NCBI GenBank assembly: GCA_001913845.2
Contig: MKGP02000014.1
Coordinates: 1-42,886, forward strand
Reading direction: 5' to 3'
Source: Limnothrix sp. CACIAM 69d
GTDB taxonomy: Bacteria; Cyanobacteriota; Cyanobacteriia; CACIAM-69d
Length of the DNA: 42,886 nt
The first letter of the stretch is position 1. Each line of letters starts with the position of its first letter. Under the pieces are notes generated by a model. The model searched no databases and was not told the DNA's origin. It saw only the letters and a program-made list of their open reading frames with translations. Below are positions 17,691-25,808 of the stretch, piece after piece. The translations under genes and the position numbers were made by a program.

Positions 17691-18896
17691 GTGTCAAAGA
17701 AAACTGTAGCAAATTTGTCGGCGGCTGATGTAGCTGGCAAGCGCGTCCTTGTGCGCGTTGATTTCAACGTACCTCTCGACGATGCTGGCAAAATCACCGA
17801 CGACACCCGGGTTCGGGCCGCCCTGCCCACAATCCAAGACCTGACCGGCAAAGGCGCGAAGGTCATCCTGACCAGCCACTTCGGCCGTCCTAAGGGTAAG
17901 GTTGTTGATTCGATGCGTCTCACGCCCGTGGCTGTGCGGTTGTCGGAACTGCTGGGCAAGCCGGTAGTTAAAACCGATGACTGCATTGGCGACGAGGCAG
18001 CAGCAACGGTTGCAGCCATGAACGATGGCGATGTGGTGCTGCTGGAAAACGTGCGGTTCTACGCGGAAGAGGAAGCAAACGATCCTGAGTTCTCGAAGAA
18101 GCTGGCTTCGCTGGCTGATCTGTACGTGAACGATGCGTTCGGTACGGCTCACCGGGCCCATGCCTCCACCGAAGGCGTGACCAAGTTCCTCAGCCCCTCC
18201 GTTGCGGGTTACCTGATCGAAAAGGAACTGCAATACCTGCAAGCGGCGATCGAACATCCGAAGCGTCCTTTGGCGGCGATCGTCGGTGGCTCGAAGGTGT
18301 CGAGCAAAATCACCGTGATCGAAACCTTGCTGGACAAGGTGGACAAGCTGTTCATTGGCGGCGGCATGATCTTCACCTTCTACAAAGCTCGCGGCCTGGC
18401 CGTGGGTAAGTCGCTGGTGGAAGAGGACAAGCTGGAGCTGGCCCGTGCCCTGGAAGCAAAGGCCACGGAAAAGGGCGTGGAATTGTTGTTGCCCACCGAT
18501 GTGGTGTTGGCGGATAACTTTGCGCCCGATGCCAACAGCCAAACCGTCAGCGTGGATGCGATTCCCGATGGCTGGATGGGTCTGGACATTGGCCCCGACT
18601 CGGTGAAGGCGTTCCAAGCGGCGCTGGAAACTTGCCAGTCGGTGATCTGGAACGGGCCCATGGGCGTGTTCGAGTTCGACAAGTTCGCGGCCGGCACCAA
18701 GGCGATCGCGGAAACCTTGGCGACCCTGACTCCGAAGGGCGTGACCACGATTATTGGTGGTGGCGACTCGGTGGCAGCGGTGGAAAAGGTGGGTGTGGCT
18801 GACCAAATGAGCCACATTTCGACCGGTGGCGGCGCAAGCTTGGAGTTGCTGGAAGGCAGAGTGCTGCCCGGGATTGCGGCATTGGATGAGGCCTAA
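17691..18896 (+). CDS. pgk: Phosphoglycerate kinase
   Basis: The 401-residue length is standard. It catalyses 1,3-bisphosphoglycerate + ADP to 3-phosphoglycerate + ATP in glycolysis and, in reverse, in the Calvin cycle. The N-domain has [11 protein letters not shown] and SHFGRPKG for substrate binding. The nucleotide domain has [21 protein letters not shown] and the C-terminal [11 protein letters not shown]. The start is GTG with a strong Shine-Dalgarno 8 bp upstream. Codon use is biased and HIP1 sites are few, as expected for a highly expressed gene. It is divergent from usp; downstream is a repeat-bearing gap and then lpxD. Confidence 0.98.
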   Translation: MSKKTVANLSAADVAGKRVLVRVDFNVPLDDAGKITDDTRVRAALPTIQDLTGKGAKVILTSHFGRPKGKVVDSMRLTPVAVRLSELLGKPVVKTDDCIGDEAAATVAAMNDGDVVLLENVRFYAEEEANDPEFSKKLASLADLYVNDAFGTAHRAHASTEGVTKFLSPSVAGYLIEKELQYLQAAIEHPKRPLAAIVGGSKVSSKITVIETLLDKVDKLFIGGGMIFTFYKARGLAVGKSLVEEDKLELARALEAKATEKGVELLLPTDVVLADNFAPDANSQTVSVDAIPDGWMGLDIGPDSVKAFQAALETCQSVIWNGPMGVFEFDKFAAGTKAIAETLATLTPKGVTTIIGGGDSVAAVEKVGVADQMSHISTGGGASLELLEGRVLPGIAALDEA

Positions 18897-18956
18897 ATCT
18901 CAGGCTAGGATCCATTAACCCCTGAAGATTGCGGGAACCCCTGAAGATCTTAGGGA

Positions 18957-18976
18957 CAAGGGGCTTAAGCCCCTTG
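18957..18976. repeat. Dispersed 20-bp palindrome, copy 2
   Basis: Exact CAAGGGGCTTAAGCCCCTTG between pgk and lpxD, 60 bp after the pgk stop. It could act as a terminator-like hairpin but has no T-tract. Nearby CCCCTGAAGAT is duplicated (18919-18951) and TTGCAATCCTC occurs twice (18979-19024). Confidence 0.9.
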
Positions 18977-19149
18977 CCTTGCAATCCTCATATGGAATGC
19001 GGGGGCACACCATCGTTGCAATCCTCCTGCGGGAGAGCACGACGGTGCGTCCCCAACCGGGTTTCCGTTCCCTTGCTTGGGGTTTGTGGAATGACTCTTG
19101 AGTTTGAATAACTTAAGTTTGAATAGATTTAAGCCGTTAAGTTTGAGCC

Positions 19150-20196
19150 ATGAAATTTAGCGAATTATTAAAGCAGTTAGAAAAGCTGAGCGATCGCCCC
19201 TTCGATCAATTTTCCTTGGCGGATGATCCTGAGCTGACCACGATCGCCCCGATCGCCCAGGCCCAGGGCGGCCAGTTGACCTATCTGGAAGGCGATAAGT
19301 TTGCGGACTGTTTGGAAAGCACCCAAGCCGCCGTGATTTTGCCTAATCGTTCCGAATTAATCAGCCAAGCCCGAGAGCAGGGGTTGGCTTGGGTGGCGGT
19401 GCAAGATCCCAAAATGCTATTTGCGGTGGCTGTGCGGCTGTTCTATCAACCCTTTAAGCCCAAGCCGGGGATTCACCCCAGCGCCTGGATTGATCCGACC
19501 GTGCAACTGGGTCAAGAGGTGTCGATCGGGCCCCATGTGGCGATTTATGAGGGGGTGACGATCGGCGATCGGGTTTGCCTCATGGCCAATGTGGTGATTT
19601 ATGGGGGCGCGTCGATCGGGGCTGATTCCTGGCTCCATGCCAACTGCACCATTCACGAGCGGTCGATCATTGGGCAACACTGCATCATCCACAGCGGCGC
19701 AGTGATTGGTGATGAAGGATTTGGCTTTGTGCCCACGGCCCAAGGCTGGCAAAAGCTGGATCAAACCGGGCGCGTTGTGCTTGAAGACGGCGTAGATGTG
19801 GGAGTCAACAGCACGATCGATCGGCCAGCCATGGGCGAAACCCGCATTGGCCGGGGCACAAAGCTCGACAACATGGTTCACATTGGCCATGGCTGCCAAC
19901 TGGGCGAAGGCTGTGCGATCGCGGCCCAGGCGGGCTTGGCGGGGGGCGTGGAGTTGGGTAAAGGGGTGATTCTGGCCGGGCAGGTGGGCGTAGCCAACAA
20001 CGTCAAAATGGGCGATCGGGCGATCGCCTCCTCCAAGTCCGGTTTGCACAGTGACGTACCGGCCGGTGAGATTGTCTCCGGCTACCCAGCCATTGCCAAC
20101 AGTCAATGGCTCAAAACTTCTGCCATCTATCGCCGATTGCCCGAAATGCACAAGTTGCTGCGACAGATTCAATCCCACCTGGGCCTCAAGGACTAG
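19150..20196 (+). CDS. lpxD: UDP-3-O-acylglucosamine N-acyltransferase
   Basis: The 348-residue enzyme adds the second acyl chain to UDP-3-O-acyl-glucosamine in lipid A synthesis, using acyl-ACP. Residues about 1-100 form the uridine-binding N-domain. About 100-315 form the left-handed beta-helix built of hexapeptide repeats (IHPSAWIDPTVQLG, VSIGPHVAIYEGVTIG and so on). The C-terminal helix is RRLPEMHKLLRQIQSHL. GDEGFGFV and DNMVHIGHGC, with the catalytic His, are the signature segments. It acts at the cytoplasmic membrane. It stands alone here, without lpxA, lpxB, lpxC or fabZ, and forms a likely single-gene unit downstream of pgk. Confidence 0.95.
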   Translation: MKFSELLKQLEKLSDRPFDQFSLADDPELTTIAPIAQAQGGQLTYLEGDKFADCLESTQAAVILPNRSELISQAREQGLAWVAVQDPKMLFAVAVRLFYQPFKPKPGIHPSAWIDPTVQLGQEVSIGPHVAIYEGVTIGDRVCLMANVVIYGGASIGADSWLHANCTIHERSIIGQHCIIHSGAVIGDEGFGFVPTAQGWQKLDQTGRVVLEDGVDVGVNSTIDRPAMGETRIGRGTKLDNMVHIGHGCQLGEGCAIAAQAGLAGGVELGKGVILAGQVGVANNVKMGDRAIASSKSGLHSDVPAGEIVSGYPAIANSQWLKTSAIYRRLPEMHKLLRQIQSHLGLKD

Positions 20197-20226
20197 AATG
20201 GCAAGGCTAGATGATTGGGAGCAGTC

Positions 20227-20268
20227 TTCAGTGAAATTTCTTCAGTGAAATTTCTTCAGTGAAATTTC
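20227..20268. repeat. 14-bp tandem repeat, three exact units
   Basis: TTCAGTGAAATTTC is repeated three times without change between the convergent lpxD and the 74-aa gene. Each unit contains the palindrome GAAATTTC. Confidence 0.9.
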
Positions 20269-20287
20269 CTATTCCGTCAGCCCGCAA

Positions 20288-20512
20288 TCAATCACCCCAA
20301 GCTTCCGTATTCAGAGGACGAATTAGACGGCTTTGAATTAAATGTTCAACGGCCCGCTCGATCGCATCCAGCGCATAGCCCGTGTTCACTTGAATTAAAT
20401 CCAACGTGGCTGCAAAGCCCTTGCGATCGCACTGTTGAATAACACGTAAAACATCCTGTTCGATGGATGTTAGCTCCTGGGGAGCAAGGTGCATGGAAGA
20501 TGCTTTAGACAT
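20288..20512 (-). CDS. Small winged-helix-like protein, unknown function
   Basis: The 74-residue protein starts at the ATG at 20512, with GGAGGGT (20518-20524) about 5-6 bp upstream as a good ribosome binding site. The sequence EQDVLRVIQQCDRKGFAATL, then ALDAIERAVEHLIQSRLIRPL, reads like helix-turn-helix-wing elements of small DNA-binding or adaptor proteins. It is acidic, soluble and without Cys. It is convergent with lpxD. I do not recognise a named family; it may be a transcriptional accessory protein. Confidence 0.65.
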   Translation of the reverse strand: MSKASSMHLAPQELTSIEQDVLRVIQQCDRKGFAATLDLIQVNTGYALDAIERAVEHLIQSRLIRPLNTEAWGD

Positions 20513-20604
20513 ACCAAACCCTCCGACAACGTAGCCGTTCGGCAGCAGATGTGTGGCGAGGAACTGGAATTCTCACCGACCCTATGGAAACCAATCCAGG
20601 AACT

Positions 20605-20721
20605 TACAGCCTTTACCTCAAACGATTGGTACGTCAGATCGCAGATGATACGAAGCTGTTAGTCGGTGGGCATTGCTCACCCTACAGTCTGCTGTACTTA
20701 TTAAGCGAGGTAAGGGCTGTA
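20605..20721. mobile_element. Small inverted-repeat element A (14-bp TIRs)
   Basis: The left end TACAGCCTTTACCT and right end AGGTAAGGGCTGTA are inverted repeats with one mismatch. The last 31 bp resemble those of element B (24742-24850). There is no clear flanking duplication. An 80-codon open frame crosses it but looks non-coding. It may be a MITE, or a structured RNA or DNA hairpin. Confidence 0.6.
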
Positions 20722-20781
20722 TCTAGGAATTCATCCAGAAATGAATCTAGGAATTTATCCAGAAATCAATCCAGAAATCAA
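20722..20781. repeat. 24-bp tandem repeat, two and a half units
   Basis: A unit beginning TCTAGGAATT and ending CCAGAAATGAA is repeated at 20722-20745 and 20746-20769, followed by a half unit TCCAGAAATCAA at 20770-20781. It starts directly at the right end of element A. Confidence 0.75.
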
Positions 20782-20980
20782 AAAAGTCGGTGAATGAACC
20801 CATGGCAAAATGAATCGTCCATGGTGCTCATCCAAGAAAAAACCAGAACAAAGGAAAGCCCACCTGAAAAACCCACAGGAAAAGAGGCTATCCTTTTGAA
20901 CTCTACTGTCTTTTAGAGAGCTTGACGGCAATTTCCGGACAATGTTCTATTTTAGTTACGTAATTTTACGTAGGACAGTG

Positions 20981-21502
20981 CTATTGCCCCGATCGCAGGT
21001 GGTAAACTTCCTCGGCCACGCGCTTCAGGCGACGGAGCTGGGCTTGCATGTCACCTTGCACCCACCCGGCCGCCACCCGATCGAACCCCCAGCGAACAAG
21101 GGGATTGGGGATCACGAACTCAAACCGATTGATTAACTGAGTGCCGGATCCATCGGGAATACATTCCCAAGAGTCGCGCCCCACAAAAAAGCCAGAAAAA
21201 GCCCAAACAATTTTGCCAGGCGATCGCTCCGCCACCGTGCATTGCAGCGCCGGTTCCAACAGGGGGATTTGCAACACAAATCGGGTGCGATCGCCCAAAT
21301 TGGTTCCCCAGCGATCGCCCACGGGATCACAGCGCAGGGCCGGGTTCAGCCACCGATGCATCAACTCGCGATCGGTGAAGCACCACTCAACCGCCGTGGC
21401 ACTAGCCTGAATCGCGATCGACTGTTCATAAACTCGCGGCACAACCGATTTACCTTGGCCGCGAGCCAGTTGAGTTCGAGTTGTAAAAAGACGGGAAGAC
21501 AT
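20981..21502 (-). CDS. SRPBCC-superfamily (START/polyketide cyclase-like) protein
   Basis: The product is 173 residues from the ATG at 21502. A TTG start at 21514 would add four residues. VYEQSIAIQASATAVEWCFTD, then LMHRWLNPALRCDPVG and WAFSGFFVGRDSWECIP, show the helix-grip strand pattern of SRPBCC proteins. A long C-terminal helix (MQAQLRRLKRVAEEVYHL) closes the pocket. Family members bind lipids or hydrophobic ligands, or act as cyclases; the ligand is unknown. It is soluble, with no signal peptide. It is monocistronic as far as seen, followed by the repeat-rich gap containing element A. Confidence 0.75.
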   Translation of the reverse strand: MSSRLFTTRTQLARGQGKSVVPRVYEQSIAIQASATAVEWCFTDRELMHRWLNPALRCDPVGDRWGTNLGDRTRFVLQIPLLEPALQCTVAERSPGKIVWAFSGFFVGRDSWECIPDGSGTQLINRFEFVIPNPLVRWGFDRVAAGWVQGDMQAQLRRLKRVAEEVYHLRSGQ

Positions 21503-21612
21503 GCCAGGGGCCAAGGAAAAGTAAAAATGGGCGGCTGTATTTCTAGCTCTGTTTCTAGAAGTTGCTAGAGGGCTTGAAAGACTTCTAGAGCTGTGAGGGT
21601 GTTTGAAACGTA

Positions 21613-21672
21613 CCTTTTGGCACGGGCCAAGCGCGAATCGTCATGGGGGCAAGGGGCTTAAGCCCCTTGTCT
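21613..21672 (-). repeat. Longer dispersed repeat containing palindrome copy 3
   Basis: The reverse complement of this stretch matches 25809-25868 with about five differences over roughly 60 bp. The unit is the palindrome CAAGGGGCTTAAGCCCCTTG (21650-21669) joined to a second small hairpin, TTGGC-CCGT-GCCAA. Confidence 0.75.
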
Positions 21673-21793
21673 GCGTTGATCACTGGGGCGCACAGAGGAT
21701 CAACTCAGGAGGATCAACTCGGGCTGTTCAGACATCCTCTATGGTTGTCGAGACTGATGAGCATGACCAACATTCACGGCCGGTTCCCTAGTC

Positions 21794-22417
21794 CTAATTG
21801 GCAACCGACGCACCGTGACTGCGAGGATCCGTTGCCGCCGATTTTTGGGCCGCATCCCCAGACAACGGAGCATCAAACTCAGATGTTTGACCTTCGTTCA
21901 CCTTCGCGTAGGGCAAGATGGCGGTTCCGTCAGCCAAGGCCGCCAAATTCGCCGCCATGATTGATTTTGGCTGCTCCCCGATCGCCTGGGCCAACTCCTG
22001 ACCCTGGGCATTCAAAAAGACAAAGTGCGGAATGCCATCCACTCGATAGCTCAGAATTTCGGGTAACCATTTGGTGTTATCCACATTCAGCATCGAGAAA
22101 TTGACCCGATCGCCATAGTCCTGCTTCAACTCCTGCAAATCATTCGCCATGGCCTGGCAACTGGTACACCAATCTGCATAGAACTCCAGCACTGTCGGCT
22201 TGCCGTTGACGATCGCCTGATCCAACGGCACAGAGTCACGCGCCAACCGTTCCAGAATGTTGCTGTTGGGTTCCGTGCGTAGCCCCAAAAACAACACCAC
22301 CCCTAACAACGCCGCCACAATGGCCACCACCAAATTTGGCAGACGACTACCGGCCGCGGTAGCGCCGGGGATCACGGTTGAGGGCTGGGAAGTGGATTCG
22401 GGAGAAAGCTGGCTCAT
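21794..22417 (-). CDS. txlA: Membrane-anchored thioredoxin-like protein (TxlA/HCF164 type)
   Basis: The product is 207 residues from the ATG at 22417. A TTG six codons upstream is possible but less likely. One membrane segment (about 28-46, VVAIVAALLGVVLFLGL) precedes a thioredoxin domain with the active site WCTSC (Cys 84 and 87), preceded by FYADWC. The cis-Pro is in GIPHFVFL. A low-complexity tail of about 35 residues follows. In plants and cyanobacteria, HCF164/TxlA proteins pass reducing power across the thylakoid membrane and support cytochrome b6f and c assembly. This is inferred by family. No ccdA or ccs gene is adjacent. Confidence 0.88.
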   Translation of the reverse strand: MSQLSPESTSQPSTVIPGATAAGSRLPNLVVAIVAALLGVVLFLGLRTEPNSNILERLARDSVPLDQAIVNGKPTVLEFYADWCTSCQAMANDLQELKQDYGDRVNFSMLNVDNTKWLPEILSYRVDGIPHFVFLNAQGQELAQAIGEQPKSIMAANLAALADGTAILPYAKVNEGQTSEFDAPLSGDAAQKSAATDPRSHGASVAN

Positions 22418-22435
22418 GGCAGAATGGCAAGACAA

Positions 22436-22990
22436 GAGGGCAAAGCGGAATGGCGGATCAGTTCTGGTGCTAGGCTAGCGATATAGTCCTCAAGAGCTGA
22501 GGACGATCGGGCCCGAACTTCTTTTGGGTGACTCGTTTTTGGTTCCCCGTTGCTAGTGCTCCAGAGTTTTCGGTGCAGGTTGGGCCGATCGCCCCAACCC
22601 CATGACTCCGAAACCAACGGGATCGCCCCCACAACCCCAATCACGACCGCTTTGCTCCGGTGATTGGCGCTTTGGTCAGTGTTCTAGGGTTAACAGTATT
22701 CTGCAAGGGCTATTTTGATTGTAACAACTTCGTTACATGTCTTCGTGGTCTTGTTGAATCGCCGCTGAATGGGCCGCTCGCTATTTAGGATTTAGGGGGC
22801 ATTGGTCACTGAAGGCTCGATCAGCCGGTCCGCCGGCCCAAGCGCTGTGGTTTTCCCAAATTGATCTGAACCAATCTGAACCAATCTGAACCAATCTGAA
22901 CCAATCTGAACTAATCCGAATTAACCTAAATTGACCTGAATTGACCCGATTGCCCTGGTTCCCCCGATCGTTCGTTGGCGGTGATTTGTT
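22436..22990. other. Intergenic region with hairpin and 10-bp tandem repeat
   Basis: No gene was recognised in about 555 bp between divergent txlA and the NIL/ferredoxin gene. Features seen: a 7-bp stem hairpin GTCCTCA/TGAGGAC (22486-22504), and a 10-bp-period tandem array at 22861-22950. Open frames crossing the array encode repetitive peptides and look spurious. Confidence 0.5.
22861..22950. repeat. 10-bp-period tandem repeat, about nine units
   Basis: Four exact CCAATCTGAA units (22871-22910) are flanked by diverged ones: TTGATCTGAA, CTAATCCGAA, TTAACCTAAA, TTGACCTGAA and TTGACCCGAT. The array ends about 40 bp before the start of the NIL/ferredoxin gene. Confidence 0.9.
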
Positions 22991-23395
22991 TTGAAAAAGC
23001 GCGTCACACTCACCTTTCCGAAACATGCGGTGCAAATGCCAATCACCTATCGATTGGCGAAAGAATTTAACGTGGCTGCCAACATCATTCGAGCGCAAGT
23101 GGCCCCCGATCGCGTTGGAAAATTAGTCGTTGAACTCATTGGCGACATTGACCAAATGGACGCGGCCATGGAGTGGATGGAATCCCTCGATATTGATGTT
23201 TCTTCTGCCAATCGAGAAATCTCGATCGATGAAGCAAGCTGTGTCCATTGCGGTCTTTGCACGGGCGTTTGTCCCACGGGGGCGTTGTCGCTTCACCCAG
23301 AAACTTTCCGCCTAGAATTTGCTCGATCTCGCTGTGTGGTTTGCGAGCAATGTGTTCCCACCTGCCCGGTTCAAGCGATTTCCACCAGCTTTTAA
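22991..23395 (+). CDS. NIL domain and two-[4Fe-4S] ferredoxin-like protein
   Basis: The 134-residue protein starts at a TTG; MKKRVTLTFP is the expected N-terminus and no in-frame ATG fits. Residues 1-75 form a NIL domain (a ferredoxin-like fold also found at the end of methionine ABC transporter ATPases). Residues 80-130 hold two CX2CX2CX3CP clusters: Cys 84/87/90/94 and 115/118/121/125. It is a known cyanobacterial arrangement, probably an electron carrier or a sulfur/metal-linked sensor, and cytoplasmic. It is preceded by the 10-bp tandem array and followed by a small membrane protein gene 109 bp downstream. The exact redox partner is unknown. Confidence 0.9.
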   Translation: MKKRVTLTFPKHAVQMPITYRLAKEFNVAANIIRAQVAPDRVGKLVVELIGDIDQMDAAMEWMESLDIDVSSANREISIDEASCVHCGLCTGVCPTGALSLHPETFRLEFARSRCVVCEQCVPTCPVQAISTSF

Positions 23396-23504
23396 GTTCA
23401 CCGGTTTCTTAAAATTCATTGGCTTTTCAATTACGCATTGGTTTTCCATGAAAATTGCCTTTTTTATCAATAAAACCTTGTAGTTAAAGAGGAGACAAGG
23501 TTCC

Positions 23505-23963
23505 ATGCGTCTATACAACAACCACACCGGACTATCACTATTCATCCTGGCGTTGGTTTACTTAGCCTTGAGTTGGGTGACGTTGCTGGCTGTGCCCCAG
23601 CCCCCCTTGCTGGCAGAGGTGGCAGGGGTGGGCCTGTTGGTGGCTGTGGCTTTGGCGGCCCTATTTACCCTTAAGCTGCCTTGGCCAGAGTTTGGGCGCT
23701 TTTCTTGGTTTCAAACGGCCACCAAGTCTTTTGGGGGCGCAATTCTGGCAGCGATGGCCGTTGTGATTGTGCTGTCGCGGTTGGACATTACAACGGATGT
23801 GATGTTGTTGTTGGCGGCGGAATTTTTGGCCAAGGTGGAATTACGGGTGGCGGGCCGATCGCGCTGGCAATCGTTTTGGCAAATGTTGGCGGCCAGTGCT
23901 GTGGGCATTGGGAGCGCGATCGGGCTGGCCCCTTGGTTTTTGATGTCGCGAGTCAGCGAGTAG
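23505..23963 (+). CDS. Small integral membrane protein, unknown function
   Basis: The 152-residue protein starts at the ATG at 23505 and has a good ribosome binding site (AGAGGAGA, 23488-23495). It has four likely membrane segments: about 10-30, 38-56, 74-92 and 125-147. A central acidic/basic loop reads EFLAKVELRVAGRSRWQSF. There is no recognisable catalytic motif. It lies 37 bp upstream of cobU on the same strand and is probably co-transcribed with it, though a cobamide role cannot be claimed. I do not recognise the family beyond a cyanobacterial type of hypothetical protein. Confidence 0.8.
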   Translation: MRLYNNHTGLSLFILALVYLALSWVTLLAVPQPPLLAEVAGVGLLVAVALAALFTLKLPWPEFGRFSWFQTATKSFGGAILAAMAVVIVLSRLDITTDVMLLLAAEFLAKVELRVAGRSRWQSFWQMLAASAVGIGSAIGLAPWFLMSRVSE

Positions 23964-24000
23964 TTGATTCACCCAACTATTGACCGAGGAACCCGCCATC

Positions 24001-24573
24001 ATGGCTCAGTCTCAGACTTCAGGATCGGGATGGTCGCGGGTGGTGCTGGTGACGGGGCCGGCGCGATCGGGCAAGAGTGAGTGGGCGGAACGGTTGGCTG
24101 CGGCCTCGGGGCGATCGGTTATCTATGTGGCCACCTCGTACTTGGATCCCCAGGATCAAGAGTGGGCCGATCGTGTGGCCCAACACCGCCAGCGCCGCCC
24201 GGAAACTTGGCAAAATTGGGAAGTACCGCTGGAACTGGCCGCCGTTTTGGGCCAAGCGCCTGCCGACAGTTGTTTGTTGGTGGATTCACTGGGAACTTGG
24301 GTGGCCAACTGGCTCGATCGCCCCGATCCCGAATGGCAACAAACCTGTGAAGCGCTGTTGGCCGCCTGTGCCGCCTTGCCAGCCATGTGTATTTTTGTGG
24401 CCGAAGAAACGGGCTGGGGTGTGGTTCCGGCCTTCCCCGCTGGTCGCCTGTTTCGCGATCGCCTCGGAAAATTAGTGCGGGAACTGGGTAGCCGATCCGA
24501 TGCCTGTTATCTGGTCACAGCGGGCTTTGCAGTTAATTTACGGGCGATCGGTCAATCCTTAACAACCGGATAA
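24001..24573 (+). CDS. cobU: Adenosylcobinamide kinase / adenosylcobinamide-phosphate guanylyltransferase
   Basis: The product is 190 residues from the ATG at 24001, with GAGGAA about 10 bp upstream. A TTG at 23980 is less likely. CobU phosphorylates adenosylcobinamide and then transfers GMP to it in late B12 or pseudo-B12 assembly. The P-loop is GPARSGKS (19-26). HRQRRPETWQNWEVP carries the guanylylated-His region, and VDSLGTWVANWL and EETGWGVVP are the other CobU blocks. It is soluble. Only cobO, 7 kb away, is another cobalamin gene in the window, so the pathway is scattered. No cobalamin riboswitch was seen upstream. Confidence 0.93.
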   Translation: MAQSQTSGSGWSRVVLVTGPARSGKSEWAERLAAASGRSVIYVATSYLDPQDQEWADRVAQHRQRRPETWQNWEVPLELAAVLGQAPADSCLLVDSLGTWVANWLDRPDPEWQQTCEALLAACAALPAMCIFVAEETGWGVVPAFPAGRLFRDRLGKLVRELGSRSDACYLVTAGFAVNLRAIGQSLTTG

Positions 24574-25168
24574 AAACTGTTTAATTTCCTTAAATATTGT
24601 CCAAGAATTGTCCAGAACTTTAATCTAAGCTCAAGATTCTTTGTCGGTGGCCCCTCTATCCTTCGCTTAGGATCGAAGGCAGGATAGTTGGTGGCTCAAT
24701 TTTCCATTCAAGCTTTCCGGTTAACCTGTTTTTATGCGAGCTACAGCCTTTACCTGAAATTCTAGACACATCATGACGAGGGACGCCTAAAGACTGTAAC
24801 TGGTTTACCAAGTGCGGTAACTGTACCTAGTAAGCAAGGTAAAGGCTGTATGCACTCAGGTTTCCCCAGTAATTTCCTCGGGTATTTTTCCGGGCATTCC
24901 CCAGGTAGTCTCCCAGTTATTGTTTTAATCCAGTTTTAATTCAGAAGTTGGTGCTTGGGAACTAAACCCGTAACCTGGAGTTTTAATTTGCCCTTTCTAA
25001 TCTGCCCTTTCTAATCTGCTTTTTTCAATTTGTTTTTTAAGGCCAGTTTTGAACTGATTCTTAGTCAAGCTTCTAAACCTAGTTTTTTTGAATCAAACTA
25101 GCACTAACTCCCAATCCTGGCCATCAGTGCTTTAACCTTTGGCCCTCGCCCCCGGACTCCACACCAAA
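24574..25168. other. Repeat-bearing intergenic region after cobU
   Basis: About 595 bp without a recognisable gene. It holds element B (24742-24850) and an exact tandem duplication of TGCCCTTTCTAATC (24989-25002 and 25003-25016). It is AT-richer than the flanking genes. Confidence 0.6.
24742..24850. mobile_element. Small inverted-repeat element B (14-bp TIRs)
   Basis: The left end TACAGCCTTTACCT and right end AGGTAAAGGCTGTA are perfect 14-bp inverted repeats. The right 31 bp (CTGTACCTAGTAAGC onward) match element A with about five differences. At 109 bp it has no ORF. The outer repeats are identical to element A on the left side. Confidence 0.65.
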
Positions 25169-25693
25169 ATGGCTCCTGAAGAACGCGTCAAACAATATCT
25201 TGCTCTTTGGTTGCAGTTGGGTAAGCAAGTGGTGTGCAGTCACGACGATCGCTTGCTCGGGACTCGCCGCACCATTGACGGTGAAGCTTACTCCGCAGAA
25301 TTTGAGCAACTTTGGCGGCAAATTCTCGAAAAGCCCCAGATGTATCACCTGGCGGGCACGGTCTGTTCCATGAAAGATTTGTTGTCGGGACATTGGAGCT
25401 TGCTGCCCTGCGCGCGGTGTAGTTTGCTCTATCCCATCAATGACAGCTACTTGGAAGCGGGGCCCTGTCCCTGTCAGGATTTGGCCTCTTGGCCCGACGA
25501 TGGGCCGCCACCACGGGGGCCCGTCTGTGTGCAGGATTACTTGGATCAAATTCGGCTACGGCTGTCTCGCCAAAAGTTGATCCCCACGCCGCCCAACGAG
25601 GAAGCGACCGAGGGCGAGGCTCGCGAATCGGATACTTGTAGTTTGCATGGGGGCGGCTTGCATGGGGGGCGATCGGAACATTCCCTGCCCTAG
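25169..25693 (+). CDS. Conserved cyanobacterial-type hypothetical protein with Cys pairs
   Basis: The product is 174 residues from the ATG at 25169; a TTG at 25139 is possible. It begins MAPEERVKQYLALWLQLGKQVV. PCARCSLLYPI and GPCPCQDLASWP provide two Cys pairs that could bind zinc. The last 30 residues are low complexity (GGGLHGGRSEH). It is soluble. I recognise the pattern as a family of uncharacterised cyanobacterial proteins but know no function. It stands alone between two repeat-rich gaps. Confidence 0.75.
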   Translation: MAPEERVKQYLALWLQLGKQVVCSHDDRLLGTRRTIDGEAYSAEFEQLWRQILEKPQMYHLAGTVCSMKDLLSGHWSLLPCARCSLLYPINDSYLEAGPCPCQDLASWPDDGPPPRGPVCVQDYLDQIRLRLSRQKLIPTPPNEEATEGEARESDTCSLHGGGLHGGRSEHSLP

Positions 25694-25808
25694 GGGTGCT
25701 TGATCTGAGCTACAGACTGCTGACCCTAGACTCCTAATATCTGCAAAGCCCAAATTGCGACTTTGCACCCTCCAGCGATCGACGTAAGCAAGGGGCTTAA
25801 ACCGATAT

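Noticed and set aside
17694-18815. 373-codon open frame opposite pgk
   Set aside because: It is antisense to an unmistakable pgk. The biased codons of pgk keep the antisense frame open; there are no motifs.
20551-20793. 80-codon plus-strand frame ending in SRNSSRNESRN-type repeats
   Set aside because: It spans inverted-repeat element A and the 24-bp tandem repeat; the peptide follows from the repeats and has no good ribosome binding site.
22861-22950. CRISPR array
   Set aside because: The repeats are 10 bp end to end without spacers, and no cas genes are present in the window.
22781-23098. Minus-strand frame with repeated SDWFRLVQIG-like peptide
   Set aside because: The peptide is just the 10-bp tandem array translated; it also overlaps the NIL/ferredoxin gene start.
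22436-25168. Cobalamin riboswitch upstream of cobU or cobO
   Set aside because: I looked for the B12-box-like core near cobU and cobO and saw none; the repeats in these gaps explain the visible hairpins.
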